Made by a program: the position numbers and the translations under genes. A stretch of 64,000 bases of DNA from Dugong dugon (taxonomy: Eukaryota > Chordata > Mammalia > Sirenia > Dugongidae), in the NCBI GenBank assembly GCA_030035585.1, contig CM057469.1, positions 15,184,501 through 15,248,500 of the forward strand. Reading direction: 5' to 3'. Every line of letters begins with the position of its first letter. Positions within the stretch are counted from its first letter, which is position 1. Shown here one piece after another: positions 47,836 through 58,952 of the stretch. The notes below the pieces were generated by a model that worked only from the letters and a program-made list of their open reading frames with translations, did no database searches and was not told the origin of the DNA.

Positions 47836-48332
47836 GGCTTCTGTTCTGTGTACCAGTCACTGGAGATCTTATATAGTAAAAAAGATATGGTCCCTGCTCT
47901 CCTGGAAAATATAGGTGCAGAGAGGCCTGCACAAAGGAAAGCGGATATTAATTTGATCTTATTTTTAAGAGACTTGGTTTGATCCAGTGGGAGTCCTCAA
48001 ATAAGTGAGCCTATTCGATTAAGGGTTGTTAGAGGTGATTTTCACTCCAAAGCTTGACCTTGGCCCTTGGTGCAACGCGCTGCCATTGCAGCTGAGCTAG
48101 CTCCAGACTTCTCCCTGGGCGGGAGTATGGGCTGCCCGCCCCTTCCGAAGACGCATCTGCGGCTGGGTGGGGACCCTGGTAGGGACCTACCTGCACCTGG
48201 TCTTGAGCCTCCTGGGTGTCACACTTTCTTCCTCTTAGGCGCCAGTCTCTCCCCAGAACCTGTCTGCCACAGAATGTGACCCTCCATCCCTCTGGGCCCC
48301 AGGGCCTGAAGGGCTGTGGCTCTAGTCGTGTG

Positions 48333-48340
48333 TATTTAAG
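48333..48340 (+). promoter_or_regulatory. TATA-like remnant of the LEFTY pseudogene promoter
   Basis: TATTTAAG is followed by GCGAGACCCCAGTGCCCTCA, which resembles the bases after the intact LEFTY TATA box. It lies about 85 bases upstream of the pseudogene ATG. Confidence 0.5.
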
Positions 48341-48420
48341 CGAGACCCCAGTGCCCTCATGCCTGCTTGATCACTTCCCCTCCAGGTAGCATGGCATGGA
48401 TGGCCTGTGCAGGGTGCACC

Positions 48421-49678
48421 ATGCGGCCCCTGGGATTGTGCAGGACCCCAGCCACGCTCTCCATTCTGGCTACCCTGGCTGTCCTGGCTGCCGGGCCAGC
48501 ATCAAGCAGCAGCTCCAGAGCAGGCCGCTGAGGTGCCTGTCCTGCAAGGGTGGATGTGGAGAAGCTGTCATCTCCGTGCACATCCAGGACAACCAGGTGG
48601 TGCTGCTGAAGTGCAGCCCAGCCGGGAGGCACCCTGGGCCTGGAGGCCCGGGAAGTGTCCGGGAGGATGTTCACGGTAAAGGCCTGCACCTCTGGTGCTC
48701 CCAGCTCGGGGCTCCCCACCCCTGCGGGCAGAAGCTGGTTCCTCTTCATCTTCTTACCCTCACACAGAGCGGAGTAAAGTGACAGCAGACTGTCAGTGCC
48801 AGTAGAGCCCAGCCTACCTGCTCTGCAGGAGCCCCTGTGCTAGGAGCTGGTCAGGAGGTGACAAAACTTGTCCTCTTCCTGGGCCTCACTGGCAGGTGAG
48901 GGGAGACAGACATCACCTGCAAGGCAGGCTGGGAAGGGATGGGTGGCCCCAGGGGTTGGGGGTGGTGCCTACCTGGATTGGCACCAGGGGTACCAGGAGG
49001 GCTGCCCTTGGAGTTTCTCACCTGTGCTTCCTCTGGGTGTCCTCCTGCTACAGGTCCAGAGTGACAATGCTCAGCCCACCAGGAGCCCTAAGATGCCGTC
49101 TCTCCTTGCTGCCATTGCTGAGTGGGTCTGAGCCCAGCACGGAAGTTAGGCAGTGGGCTTTCTGCTGCCCGGGCCCAGGGCCAACTGCCAGTCCCTATGT
49201 AGCAGAGGCTGCACGGATGGGCACAAGGGTCACTTGGAGAGAACACGGACCTCAGCAATGACTTGCTGGGCCTGTGAGGTCTTCTACCAATTGTCTATTG
49301 GCAAAGGACCTGTCACTGACAACAACCTGGAACCTGCATAATTTGGGAGGCCCTGGTCTTCAAACTCATTCCCTGTGCGGGGTGTGTGACAGGACTTGGG
49401 GCCCATCACATGGTCTTTTCACAGACATCCCAGGCAGCTTCCAGATGTCAGAGACCTTCAGCCCACTGTTGGTCTTTGACATGAGGGGACAGAAGGTCCT
49501 CCACAGTGAGATGGGCCTGGCCCTGCAGGAGCTGCTCAAGGAGCTCCCTGGAAGCAAGACCCTCACCCGGTGCGGATCTCAGCCGCCTACCCTTCCATCC
49601 TCTATGCAGGTCTCCATCCACTGGCTTCAGGCTGAGGAGGGCGGGACCAACCGCACCTCCTTCATCGACTCCAAGTAG
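48421..49678 (+). pseudogene. LEFTY-like pseudogene (exons 1 and 2 only)
   Basis: Exon 1 (48421-48675) starts MRPLGLC, aligned with MWPLWLC of the intact gene. It keeps matching bases through [12 protein letters not shown] to a GTAAAG donor, but has lost about 30 bases and hits a stop early. Exon 2 (49425-49678) follows a TTTTCACAG acceptor. It stays open for more than 80 codons with MSETFSPLLVFDM and VSIHWLQAEEGGTNRTSFID, clearly parallel to the intact exon 2 although much substituted. Both processing sites (RGKR, RHER) are gone. No match to exons 3 or 4 was found before the RTE fragment at 50.33 kb. The intron shows it is a duplicated, not processed, copy. A TATA-like TATTTAAG lies at 48333-48340. 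Confidence 0.8.
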
Positions 49679-50329
49679 GACAGAGCCAGCCCTGCTAGGT
49701 TCAGATGAGAACTGGAGCTCCCGCCCCTTCATCCTCTCTGCTTACCTTACCCTCAAAGAAGACCCCGACTCACGACCAAGATAGATTGACCTATGGCCAC
49801 TTCTGAGTCCCAATCTATGGAACATAGGGACTTGGGGGTCCCCACAGATATGATAGCTCATGCTTATTTGCAAACACATTGGGCACCTGAATGCACCTCT
49901 CTAGACACTAGCCAGGAGATGCCTCCTCAAGGGCTCTAGAAGGAACCATCCCAAGTTGCCCCGTGTTGTCTTGGTGCCAGTCAGGACGCCCTGTGCTTGG
50001 ATGGCATCTGCTCCATCCAATCTGCCTCTGGAAGGGATCTGATGTCATCGATGCCCCCTGTGGGTTGCCCACTGTGAACGCAAATCATTGGGTTCCTTTG
50101 CCGGGATATTTGTATTTTCAGCCTCATCTCTCACCCCAGAGTGACAGGCTTTGCCCCCTGCTTGGATAATTCCAAGCCTTTACAACTAGGTGGATAGGGC
50201 CACAGGGTGAAGGAGTCTGAGTCATCCCAGGTACCAGCCAGAAACCAGGAACTGGACACTCAGCCTCTAAAATCCTCTATAAGCTCACAGCCTCCTGGAT
50301 GGGAGTGGAGGGGACAGACAATTTTAAAA

Positions 50330-50820
50330 GATAAATAAGTAAAGTACATGTTGCGTTGGGCAAATCTGCTCAAAAGACTTCTTTAAAGTATTGAAAAGTG
50401 AAGATGTTACTTGAGGACTAAGGTGTGCCTGAACCAAGCCATGGTATTTTCAATCGCCTTGTGTGCATGCAAAAGCTGGACAATGAATAAGAAAGATTGC
50501 AGAAGAGTTGATGCCTTTGAATTATGGTGCTGACGAAGAATATGGGACGTAACGTGGACTGCCAGAAGAACAAACAAATGTGTGTTGGAAGAAGTACAGC
50601 CAGAATGCTCCTTAGAAGCAAGGATGGCGAGACTTCTCATGTACTTTGGACATGTTATCAGGAGGGACCAGTCCCTGGGGAAGGACATCATGCTTGGTAG
50701 AGGGTCAGTGAATAAGATGAAGACCCTCAACGAGATGGATTGACAGTGGCTTCAACAATGGGCTCAAGCATTACGATTGTGAGGATGGCACAGGCCCGGG
50801 CACCTAACAACAACACCACA
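50330..50820 (+). mobile_element. RTE LINE 3' fragment
   Basis: The piece matches the 3' part of the RTE at 36930-37450 (GGGCAAATCTGCT, GGACATGTTATCAGGAGGGA, GAAGAAGTACAGCCAGAATG), with several small deletions. It is 5'-truncated and non-coding now. Confidence 0.85.
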
Positions 50821-50844
50821 ACTATATATAGTAGTTTAATAGTG

Positions 50845-51058
50845 ATGAGGGAGTCTCTGGGTGGCACAAACGGTTAAGTGCTCAACTACTAGTCAAAATG
50901 TTGGCCGTTTAAACCCACCTAGAGGCACCTCTGAAGACAGGCTTGGAGATCTGCTTCCAAAAGTTCACAGCCTTGAAAACCCTACGCAGCACAGTTCTTC
51001 TCTGTATACGTGGGGTCGCCATGAGTCAGAATCGACCCGACGGCAACTAACAACAATA
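50845..51058 (+). repeat. AfroSINE (plus)
   Basis: A plus-strand copy, GAGTCTCTGGGTGGCACAAA to CCCGACGGCAACTAACAACA. Confidence 0.9.
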
Positions 51059-51639
51059 GTGATGAGTGTTAGGAAGAAAAAATAAAGCAGGAAAGGAAGG
51101 TATGCAATGTTACAAAGGGAGGTGGCCGGGAAGGTCTTGTGAGAAAGTGGCTCCTGAGCGAAGATCTGAAGGCGGGAGGAGAAGGCGGGATGGCCAGGGA
51201 GACCTGGGGGAGAGCATTCAGGTGGAGGAATGCAGACGCTGGCTGAGGAAGAGGTAACCTAAGCACCAGGCTGAACTAGGGCGTCTTAACAGCTGCAGAG
51301 GTGGTGGGTGGCCTACCAGAGGCTGGAAGTTTTTCCTGGGCAAAAAGGCTTTCTCAGAGAGGGTGCCATGGTAACAGGAGAGATGCATGGGAGGGAGGGA
51401 GAGGGGCTGGGAAGTACAAAAGAGTGGTAACAGGAGGAAGGGAGCCTTCCACAGCCCACAGAGCCTTTTTTTAAAAAAATTCTGTGCTTCTTTGCTTTTT
51501 CTAAACTGCGGAAGATCACAGACATGAACTTGAAAACTGAGGGCCTGCTGAGCCACCTTGCTCGTTTTATTAATTCACATTCAGAACGTATTTAAAAAAT
51601 AATCCTGGCAAACTAGGATGGTTAGATCATATTCTTTCC

Positions 51640-52015
51640 TAAATTAGTGTCATAAAAATATACATAATACAACATTTGCCAATTCAACATTTTTCACACG
51701 TACAACTAAGTGATATCGATTATATTAGTCAGTTGGGCAACCACCACTCGTAATCTTTGCCAAATTTCCCATCACCATAAACAAGCAGTCACAATGGCTC
51801 CCCTTCTGGCCTCCTCCTGCCCCAGTAACCACTAATAAAACTTTGGTCTCTAAACATTTGCCTATTCTTGTTATTTCAGATAAGTGAGATCATCCAGTAT
51901 TTGTCCTCTTGTGATTGACTTATTCCACTGAGCATAAGGTTTTCGAGGTTCATCCTTATTCTACCATGGATCAGGACTTCATTTCTCTTTATGGCTGAGT
52001 AGTCACATTCCTTTC
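51640..52015 (-). mobile_element. Old L1 3' fragment (antisense)
   Basis: The plus strand carries reverse-complemented L1 (AAATATACATAATACAACAT, GATAAGTGAGATCATCCAGT, CCACTGAGCATAAGGTTTTC). A second antisense L1 starts directly after it, so the two appear to be separate insertions. Confidence 0.65.
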
Positions 52016-52019
52016 TTTC

Positions 52020-53155
52020 TTTTTTTAATTGTTTTATTGTGATAAAAAGATATCTATCAAAACATTTGCCAATTGAACATTTTTTTACATGTACAATTCA
52101 GTGACATTGGTCATGTCCATCATGTGGTACAACGATCATCATTAACTGCTTCCAGATCATTCCACCACCATTAACAGAAGTTCAGTGCCCCCACTCTACC
52201 CTCCCATCCTTGGTAATCACTAATAAACTTTGGTCTCTATACATTGCCTATTTCAGATAGGTGTTATCACACAACATTTGTCCTTTTGTGACTGACTTAT
52301 TTCATTTAGCATGTTTTCAAGATTTTCCATGTTTAGCATTACTTATGACTAAGTAATATCTCATGGGATGTATGGACCACATTTTGTTTATCCTTCATCT
52401 GTTGATGGACATTTCAGTTGTTTCCACCTTTTGGCTATTGAGGAAAGTGCTGCAGTGAACACTGTTGCTGTTGTTAGGTGCTGTCGAGTCAGTTCCAACT
52501 CACAGGACCCCGTGTACAGCAGAAAGAAACACTGCCCAGTCCTGCGCCATCCTCGCGATCATTGTTGTGCTTGAGCCCATTGTTGCAGCCACTGTGTCAA
52601 TCCATCTCACTGAGCATCTTCCTCTTTTTCACTGACCCTCTTCTTTATCAAGCATGAAGTCCTTCTCCAGGGACTGATCCCTTCTGATAATGACGTTGTA
52701 ATGAACATTGGTGTCCAAGTACCTGTTTCCTTTCCCGCTTTCAGTTCTTTTGGGTATATACCTAGGATTGGGATTGCTGGGTCATATGGTAATTCTATGT
52801 TTAACTTTTTGAGAAACTGCCAAACTGTTTTCCACAGCAGCTGAACCATTTGCGTCCCCACCAACAATGGATGAGAGTTCCAATGTCTCCACATTCTCAC
52901 CAACGCCTGCTGTTTTCCAATTTTTTAAAATCATAGCCTTTGTGGTGGTGAGGTGGTATCTCACTGTGGTTTTGATTTGCATCTCCCTAATGATTAATGA
53001 CATGTGCTCATGGGCTGTTTGTTTATCCTCTTCGGTGAAATGTCTATTCAAGTCCATTGCCCATTTTTTGATCGGGTTGCTTGCCTTCTTGTTGTTAATT
53101 TGTAAGAGTTCTTTATATATTCTGTATATTAAACCCTTATCAGATATATGGTTTC
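52020..53155 (-). mobile_element. Old L1 ORF2/3' end (antisense), split by an RTE fragment
   Basis: The plus strand shows CCACATTTTGTTTATCCTTC, GGTATATACCTAGGATTGGG, CAAACTGTTTTCCACAGCAG and GGTATCTCACTGTGGTTTTG, all reverse-complemented L1. The minus strand still shows the short ORF2 run [20 protein letters not shown]. An RTE piece interrupts it at about 52455-52720. Confidence 0.7.
52455..52720 (-). mobile_element. RTE 3' end fragment inserted in L1
   Basis: The plus strand (GTTAGGTGCTGTCGAGTCAG, TTGTTGCAGCCACTGTGTCA, CTCCAGGGACTGATCCCTTC) matches the antisense RTE at 58030-58240. Confidence 0.8.
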
Positions 53156-53645
53156 TGTGTGGGGAGCTGCCCCCAGCTGCCCGGGCTCTTGCAGTGTGCC
53201 AGGATCACCAGCTCCCCACCAGCTCTGGCCATCTGGGAGGGCCACGAAACCCATATCAAGCTAAGCGAGTTGGGTGCGTAGTGCAGGTGGCTGTATGGTG
53301 ATCCAGTCACCCATTTTCCAGCCCTATCCCCCAGTCCTCCATTAGGGCTGGGGGCAAGGGAGGCCCAGGATCACGTGATTTGGGCAGCTGGAGGGGGTGT
53401 GGTGGCCAGGCCACAGAAGGATGCCCAGGCTGGGGTCAAGCGACCACTAGTGCCTTCGCTGTGGGTTCTGCATCCAGCTTAGAGGGTGCCGTTATGACAT
53501 CTTTGCTTTTTCCCGCTGATTTTAAAAGTTTGTCTCCAGAGTTTTGTCTTTTCCTTTTTTTGTTGGGGCCACACTGGGGAGGCTGTTACTCTGCCCAGAC
53601 AAAGCACACAGGGCCTGATAGTACTTAGGATCAGTAATGCATATG
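53156..53645. other. Unassigned GC-rich intergenic DNA
   Basis: No gene or repeat family was recognised in this stretch. The open frames are short, overlapping and without family resemblance. Confidence 0.5.
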
Positions 53646-53647
53646 GA

Positions 53648-53855
53648 AGGAGCCCTGGTGGCGCACTTGTTAAACGTTCAGCTGCTAACCGAAAGGTTGG
53701 TTGTTCGAACTCACCCAGCAGCTCTGCGTGAGGAAGACCTGGAGATCTGCCATAAAGACTGCAGCCTAGAAAACCCTACCGGGCAGTTCTACTCTGTCGC
53801 ATGAGGTGGCTGTGAGTTGAAATCAACTCCATAGCACCTAACAAAAAAGCGCGTA
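53648..53855 (+). repeat. AfroSINE (plus)
   Basis: A full-length plus-strand copy, GGAGCCCTGGTGGCGCACTT to CAACTCCATAGCACCTAACA. Confidence 0.92.
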
Positions 53856-54679
53856 CAGATAGAACAGGAACTTTTACCGAACACCAAGGAGCCCTCAGGC
53901 CAGGGAAACCACCTACCAGCTTGTTTGTTTTTCTCTTTATGGCTTAAGTCACTTCTCGGCACCACCTGTCAACAAACCACTTCCGGCTGGGAGACACCTG
54001 GACGGTGGACAGTGAGGGTGAGTGTTTGACTCAGCCACCTCCCACTCTGTGGTCACAGGCCACACAGACGTGCGCACAGCCTAGTGCCCGGGGTAAAGCC
54101 AACCTCACTGAAGGTGCGGCTGCCCCCTGCCTTTCTCTGTACGGAGCAGCCGACTTGAGCCGCCAACTTCTTTTTCTTGTTCCACAGCCTCCTGAGAGCT
54201 GTGAGCTTTCAGCAGCTCAGCCCAAACACTTCCCGTTCCCTTTTCTAAAAAAAAGACTTCAAAATTCAGAAAATCACAAACAGAAAATCACTGTGTTACT
54301 TGGTAGGATTGTGGGCAGATTTTGGGGGGGAGGGTGTTGTTAACAGTATTGTTCTCTTGTTTGCCCCCAAAATAAAAAAAGTTCAAACAAGAAAACACCC
54401 ACGTAAACCAGACTCTTCCCCCAGACTTTGCCCTGAAGAAGAAGCCTCTAGAAGTCCTGTGTCTCCATCAGCTCCTCTCCCTGCCTTGCTTTCTCTCCAG
54501 TCAATTAAGCAAATATTTATTGATGATTTCCCTCCTCCTCTGTGCCCTGGAGGCATGTAGGGAGACAAAGGAGCAGCTGCTGTCAGACGAAGCTCTGGTG
54601 AAGTGTGGGGATCCCCAGGCCCGGAGGTCGCTCCTGGCACTCGCCCTCGGGCAGCCTTGTCTTTCCCTGCGCATTACTG

Positions 54680-54890
54680 TCATTTACTGTGTCATGCACC
54701 CTGGGAGGAAGGCACTGTCGACATTTCACAAATGAGGCTCAGAGAAGTTAAGACACTTGCCCAAGGTCGCAGAGTGTTAATGAGAGCACTAGAGCCCGTT
54801 ATAACTACAAGGAACCAGACAGCCGGGGGGGCCAATCCTGGTTCCATCACCTACAGCTGGGTGACGTTGGACAAGTTCATTACCTGTCTC
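54680..54890 (-). repeat. MIR-like SINE
   Basis: CATTTCACAAATGAGGCTCA, GACACTTGCCCAAGGTCGCA and the AATCCTGGTTCCATCACCTA region resemble MIR sequence, possibly two overlapping fragments. Confidence 0.5.
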
Positions 54891-54943
54891 TACTTGGACT
54901 TCTCATTTGTGGGATGGGGTATTAGTATCTATCCATGACCCCA

Positions 54944-55150
54944 AAGGAGCCCTGGTGGCACAATGGTTAAGTGCTTGTCTGCTAACTGAGAGATCAGCGG
55001 TTTGAACCCACTAGCAGCTCCACAGGATAAAGATCTGGCGATCTGTTCCTGTAAAGATTACAGCCTAGGAAACCCTATAGGGCTGTTCTACTCTGTCCTA
55101 TAGGGTCGTTATGAGTCGGAATCTGCTCAGCAGCATACAAGAACAACAAC
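54944..55150 (+). repeat. AfroSINE (plus)
   Basis: A full-length plus-strand copy, GGAGCCCTGGTGGCACAATG to ATCTGCTCAGCAGCATACAA. Confidence 0.92.
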
Positions 55151-55340
55151 ATCCTGTGAGCTTGTAGTGAGGATTACAGGAGAACCAGGCAGAGCACGGA
55201 GTAAACCCCCAATCAACATCCCACCCTGTTATCTGGCTGCAGAGCCCGGCTTCCTCCTGGCCCGATTTTCAGAGTCCTGCCTTTCCTATCTCATTGACTA
55301 GCAGGGGTGTGTCAGAGGGAGGCTCAACAACACATCCAAG

Positions 55341-56470
55341 GCCACACAGCTAGTGAGAGGCACAGCAAGGTTTGAACCCAGGGCTCACTCTTGCCAGGAA
55401 GGGGCTGGATGAAGTGAAGAGCCCCGTGCAAGTGGGTGTCCTTCTTCCTGCCTTGTCCCCAGCCCTCCTTGGTCCCGGGAGCCCCAGGGGAGGGCCGGCC
55501 CTGCTGATGCTAGGAAGAACAAGGAGGGTCCACCCAGGGAGTATCTGCAGACCCCCAAGGAGCCACATGTGCCCCCAGGCCTGGGGTCAGGGAGGCTGGT
55601 GGGTGAGGGCTTGGGGCAGCACAGGGTGCCTGGGGCTGGGCCTCAGCGCATTTGTAGAGCACCCACTGTGGTATCTGCCCCTGACCGGGAAGGGGACGGG
55701 AGCCACCGGGAGACCCCCAGATGCTGGGCTGTAATGAGGAACTGGCCCCACTCCTGGGCTCCAGCCTTTGCTGACCTCGGGGGGCCCCCTTTGGGTCTGA
55801 GCCCAGGCCCCCAGTCCTGTTGACCCTCATCCATGGATGCTGCTCATGACCTCTGACCTCCACATTTTCTCACCTCCTCACCAGGCAGCCAGGCCTCTGG
55901 TTGAGGTCAAACCCCAGCTTGTCAGGGTGAGGGGGGCAGGCATAGGAGGATGGTCGTGGGCCCATGGCTCTGCCCTCCACCCCATCTCAGCCTGTCTCTC
56001 CCACTCTGGGCTCAGGGCCAAGGCCTCCGTCAGGGGTGTTGAGTTTACTCCCTCCCCCCACCCCCCTGATCCCCACCCTTCCCCCAGGGAGAAGGCCTGA
56101 CTTCACCATTTCTGGGTCTTTCAGGCTCAATCTGACCAGAGGACCATCGGGCCAGGATCCTCAGGCAGGTCTGGGGAGAGGGAGGCAGAACCCTTGCTCT
56201 GCATGACAAGGACAGGCTCCCTCCCTCCCTCCCGCCACTAATCAGCCCATTGTGAAAAGCTTCCCAATCCACATTCACTTTCTTCTTTAGGCCCCTGGCT
56301 GGTTGCTTAAATTATTTGATTTCCCCAGCAAAACTCTTGAACCTGCCTGGAATCCACATTCAGGAAAGAGCCTGTGTTTGTGCAGGGATAATGGGTCTGG
56401 GGGATTCGTCCTCTGTCTGCCCTCCTGATCCCCTGGTCCGGGCCCACACTCAGTCAGCCCCCTGTGTTAA
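55341..56470 (+). repeat. Inverted duplication, right arm, LEFTY-upstream copy
   Basis: This is the reverse complement of 32100-33300. 55341-55812 is almost identical to 32835-33300, while 55812-56470 is a moderately diverged copy of 32100-32835 without the palindromic transposon. No LEFTY coding sequence follows it, although the promoter and exon 1 would be expected past 56470. Confidence 0.9.
56266..56358 (+). promoter_or_regulatory. Paired FOXH1-type motifs in the right arm
   Basis: AATCCACA occurs at 56266-56273 and again at 56351-56358. The first is at the same place as the motif at 32414-32421 in the left arm. The second has a changed counterpart in the left arm. Their use as enhancer elements is an inference from the known FOXH1 dependence of LEFTY genes; with no gene beside them they may be relics. 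Confidence 0.35.
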
Positions 56471-56479
56471 CGGTGTTTC

Positions 56480-56868
56480 ACCCTCTCCCCGACCCCTGAC
56501 CGGGCATGACAGAACGAGCCTGGTCATGGAAAGACCCTCCGCAGGGCCCAGGCCGGTTTCTCATTGCTCTTCTGTACTGACTCATCCACTCTCGTAGCTT
56601 TATCCTCCACTCACTGGTGACTGCCCGCTCACACCTCCAGCCTGACCTCTCCCTCAGGGACCTTACAAGAATAGGCTTTTTGTTGGAAAAATCTGAGGAT
56701 GGCTGAATAACACGATGGACGTAAGTTAATGTCACTGAGCTGAACCTGTGAAGAATGCCAAAATGGCAAAGGTTTCGTTTCATGTACTTTCACTACAAAA
56801 AAAGGAGTCTTTGAAGAACTTTAATCAGCTACGTACTCTGTTAATTAATACCTTCCAATAGCTTCTCA
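56480..56868. other. Right-arm interior, no recognised gene
   Basis: This stretch does not align by eye with the LEFTY promoter or exons. The end (AATGTCACTGAGCTGAACCT to the A-rich 56800) resembles an L1-type 3' tail. Confidence 0.45.
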
Positions 56869-56871
56869 TTG

Positions 56872-57165
56872 GAGCCCTGGTGGCGTAGTGGTTAAGAGCT
56901 CAGCTGCTAACCGAAAGGTCACCAATTCAAATCCACCAGTTGCTCCTTGGAAACCCTATGGGGCTGCTCTACTCTGTCCTGTAAATCCGTGCCATCAAGT
57001 TGATTCTGACTCATAGGACAGAGTAGAACTGCCCCATAGAGTTTCCAAGGAGTGGCTGGTGCATTTGAACTGCGGACCTTTTGGATAGCAGCTGAACGCT
57101 TAATCACTGCACCACCAGGGCTCTGTCCTATACGACGGAGTCAACTCAAAGGCAACAGGCATTTG
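56872..57165 (+). repeat. AfroSINE with a second AfroSINE nested in opposite orientation
   Basis: The outer plus-strand copy runs 56872-56980 and resumes at about 57128-57165 (GACGGAGTCAACTCAAAGGC). A minus-strand copy (56984-57120) is inserted within it. CTCTGTCCT flanks both sides of the inner copy, consistent with a target-site duplication. The pair can fold into a long hairpin. Confidence 0.85.
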
Positions 57166-57547
57166 TGTGTTAGGTGAATGGCTTCTCATTACACGTTGAA
57201 TGAAATTCAAGTTTCCTATCATGGCCTTAAAGACTAGGATAGCCTGGGCCAGGCTCACCTTCCCCACCTCCTACCATGCCTCACTTGCTCCCCAAGACCA
57301 GCCAAGCCAGCTTTCTTATTCTCCCCAGACATGCCATGCTGGCCCCACCTCAGGGCCTTTGCACCAGCTGTTCCCTCTGTCTGGAAGGCTCTGCAGTCAG
57401 ATCTTTGCAGGGTTAGCTAATTCTCAGCATTCAGAAGTGAGAACAAATGCCACCTCCTTTCCCATGCATCCATATCTATATGTCCCTTCTTACTTCCACC
57501 AGTTACTGTCTCTCTCATCATCCTGGTTTATTTCCTTTGTAGCACTT

Positions 57548-57755
57548 AAACCAAAACCTGTTGCTATCTAGTCAATTCCAATTCATAGCGACCCTACAGG
57601 ACAGACTAGAACTGCCTCATAGTGTTTCCAAGGCTGTAATCTTTACAGAAGCTGACTGCCACAATCTTTCTCCTGCAGAGCAGCTGGTGGGTTCAAACTG
57701 CTGGCCTTTCGGTCTGCAATCAATCACTTTAACCACTGAGCTACCACGGCCCCTT
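57548..57755 (-). repeat. AfroSINE (minus)
   Basis: A full-length minus-strand copy. The plus strand shows CTGTTGCTATCTAGTCAATT near the tail and TTTAACCACTGAGCTACCAC near the head. Confidence 0.9.
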
Positions 57756-57769
57756 CGTAGTACTTTAAA

Positions 57770-57935
57770 AAAAAGAAAAAAAACCTACTGCCATTGAGTC
57801 CGTTCCAACTCATAGCACCCCTATAGGACAGAGTAGAACTGCCCCACAGAGTTTCCAAGGAGCGCCTGGTGAATTTGAACTGCTGACCCTTTGGTTAGCA
57901 GCCGTAGCTCTTAACCACTATGCCACCAGGTTTCT
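57770..57935 (-). repeat. AfroSINE (minus)
   Basis: A minus-strand copy with an A-rich tail at 57765-57782. The plus strand shows GCCATTGAGTCCGTTCCAAC to CTTAACCACTATGCCACCAG. Confidence 0.92.
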
Positions 57936-57939
57936 GAAA

Positions 57940-58020
57940 AACTAAAACCATTACCATCAAGTCGAATCCAACTCATAGTGGCCCTATAGGGCAAGTAGAA
58001 AGGCTCCACAGGGTTTCGGT
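57940..58020 (-). repeat. AfroSINE fragment (minus)
   Basis: The tail half only (CATTACCATCAAGTCGAATC to CTCCACAGGGTTTCGGTTTC), directly against the RTE element that starts at 58027. Confidence 0.75.
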
Positions 58021-58026
58021 TTCGCA

Positions 58027-58935
58027 GTACTTGTTGGTAGGTGCCTTCAAGTCGGTTCCGACTCATAGCGACCCTATGTACCACAGAACGAAACACTGCC
58101 TGGTCGTGCGCCAGGCTCACAATTGTTATGCTTGAGCCCGTTGTTGCAACCACTGTGTCAATCCATCTCGTTTAGGGTCTTCCTCTTTTTCTCTGACCCT
58201 GTACTTTACCAAGCATAATGTCCTTCTCCAGGGACTGATCCATCCTGACAACATGTCCAAAGTATGCAAAACTTAGTCTTGCCATCCTTTCTTCTAAGGA
58301 GCATTCTGGTTGTACTTCTGCCAAGACAGATTTGTTCATTCTTTTGGCAGTTCATGGTGTATTCAATATTCTTCACCAACACCGCAATTCAAAGGTGTCA
58401 ATTCTTCTTCGGTCTTCCTTATTCACTGTCCAGCTTTTATATGCATATGTTGCGATTGAAAATACCATGGCTTGGGTCAGGTGCACCTTAGTCTTCAAGG
58501 TGACATCTTGGCTCCTCAACACTTTAAAGAGGTCTTTTGCAGCAGATTTGCCCGATACAATGTGTTTTTCGATTTCTTGACCGCTGCTTCCGTGGGCGTT
58601 GATTGTAGGTTCAAGTAAAATGAAATCCTTGACAACTTCAGTCTTTTTTCTGTTTATCATGATGTTGCTTATTGGTCCAGTTGTGAGGATTTGGGTTTTA
58701 TGTTGAGGTGTAATCCATACTGAAGGCTGTGGTCTTTGATCTTCATCAGTAAGTGCGTCAAGCCCTCTTGACTTTCAGCAGGCAAGGTTGTGTCATCAGC
58801 ATAACACCGGTTGTTAATGCATCTTCCTTCAATCCTGATGCCCCTTTCTTCTTCATATAGTCCAGCTTCTTGGATTATTTGCTCCACATACAGATTGAAT
58901 AGGTATGCGGAAAGGATGCAACCCTCGCATTCCTT
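58027..58935 (-). mobile_element. RTE LINE 3' part (antisense)
   Basis: The minus strand encodes the end of RTE reverse transcriptase: NNRCYADDTTLPAESQEG with the YADD catalytic motif at about 58770-58810, then VVKDFILLEPTINAHG and LFKVLRSQDVTLKTKVHLTQ. Two frames with stops show it is inactive. It is 5'-truncated near 58935. Confidence 0.9.
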
Positions 58936-58952
58936 AGTACTATCTAGATTGG

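Noticed and set aside
48357-48749. A 130-codon minus-strand open frame at the LEFTY pseudogene
   Set aside because: It is the antisense of pseudogene exon 1. The plus-strand homology to LEFTY explains the region.
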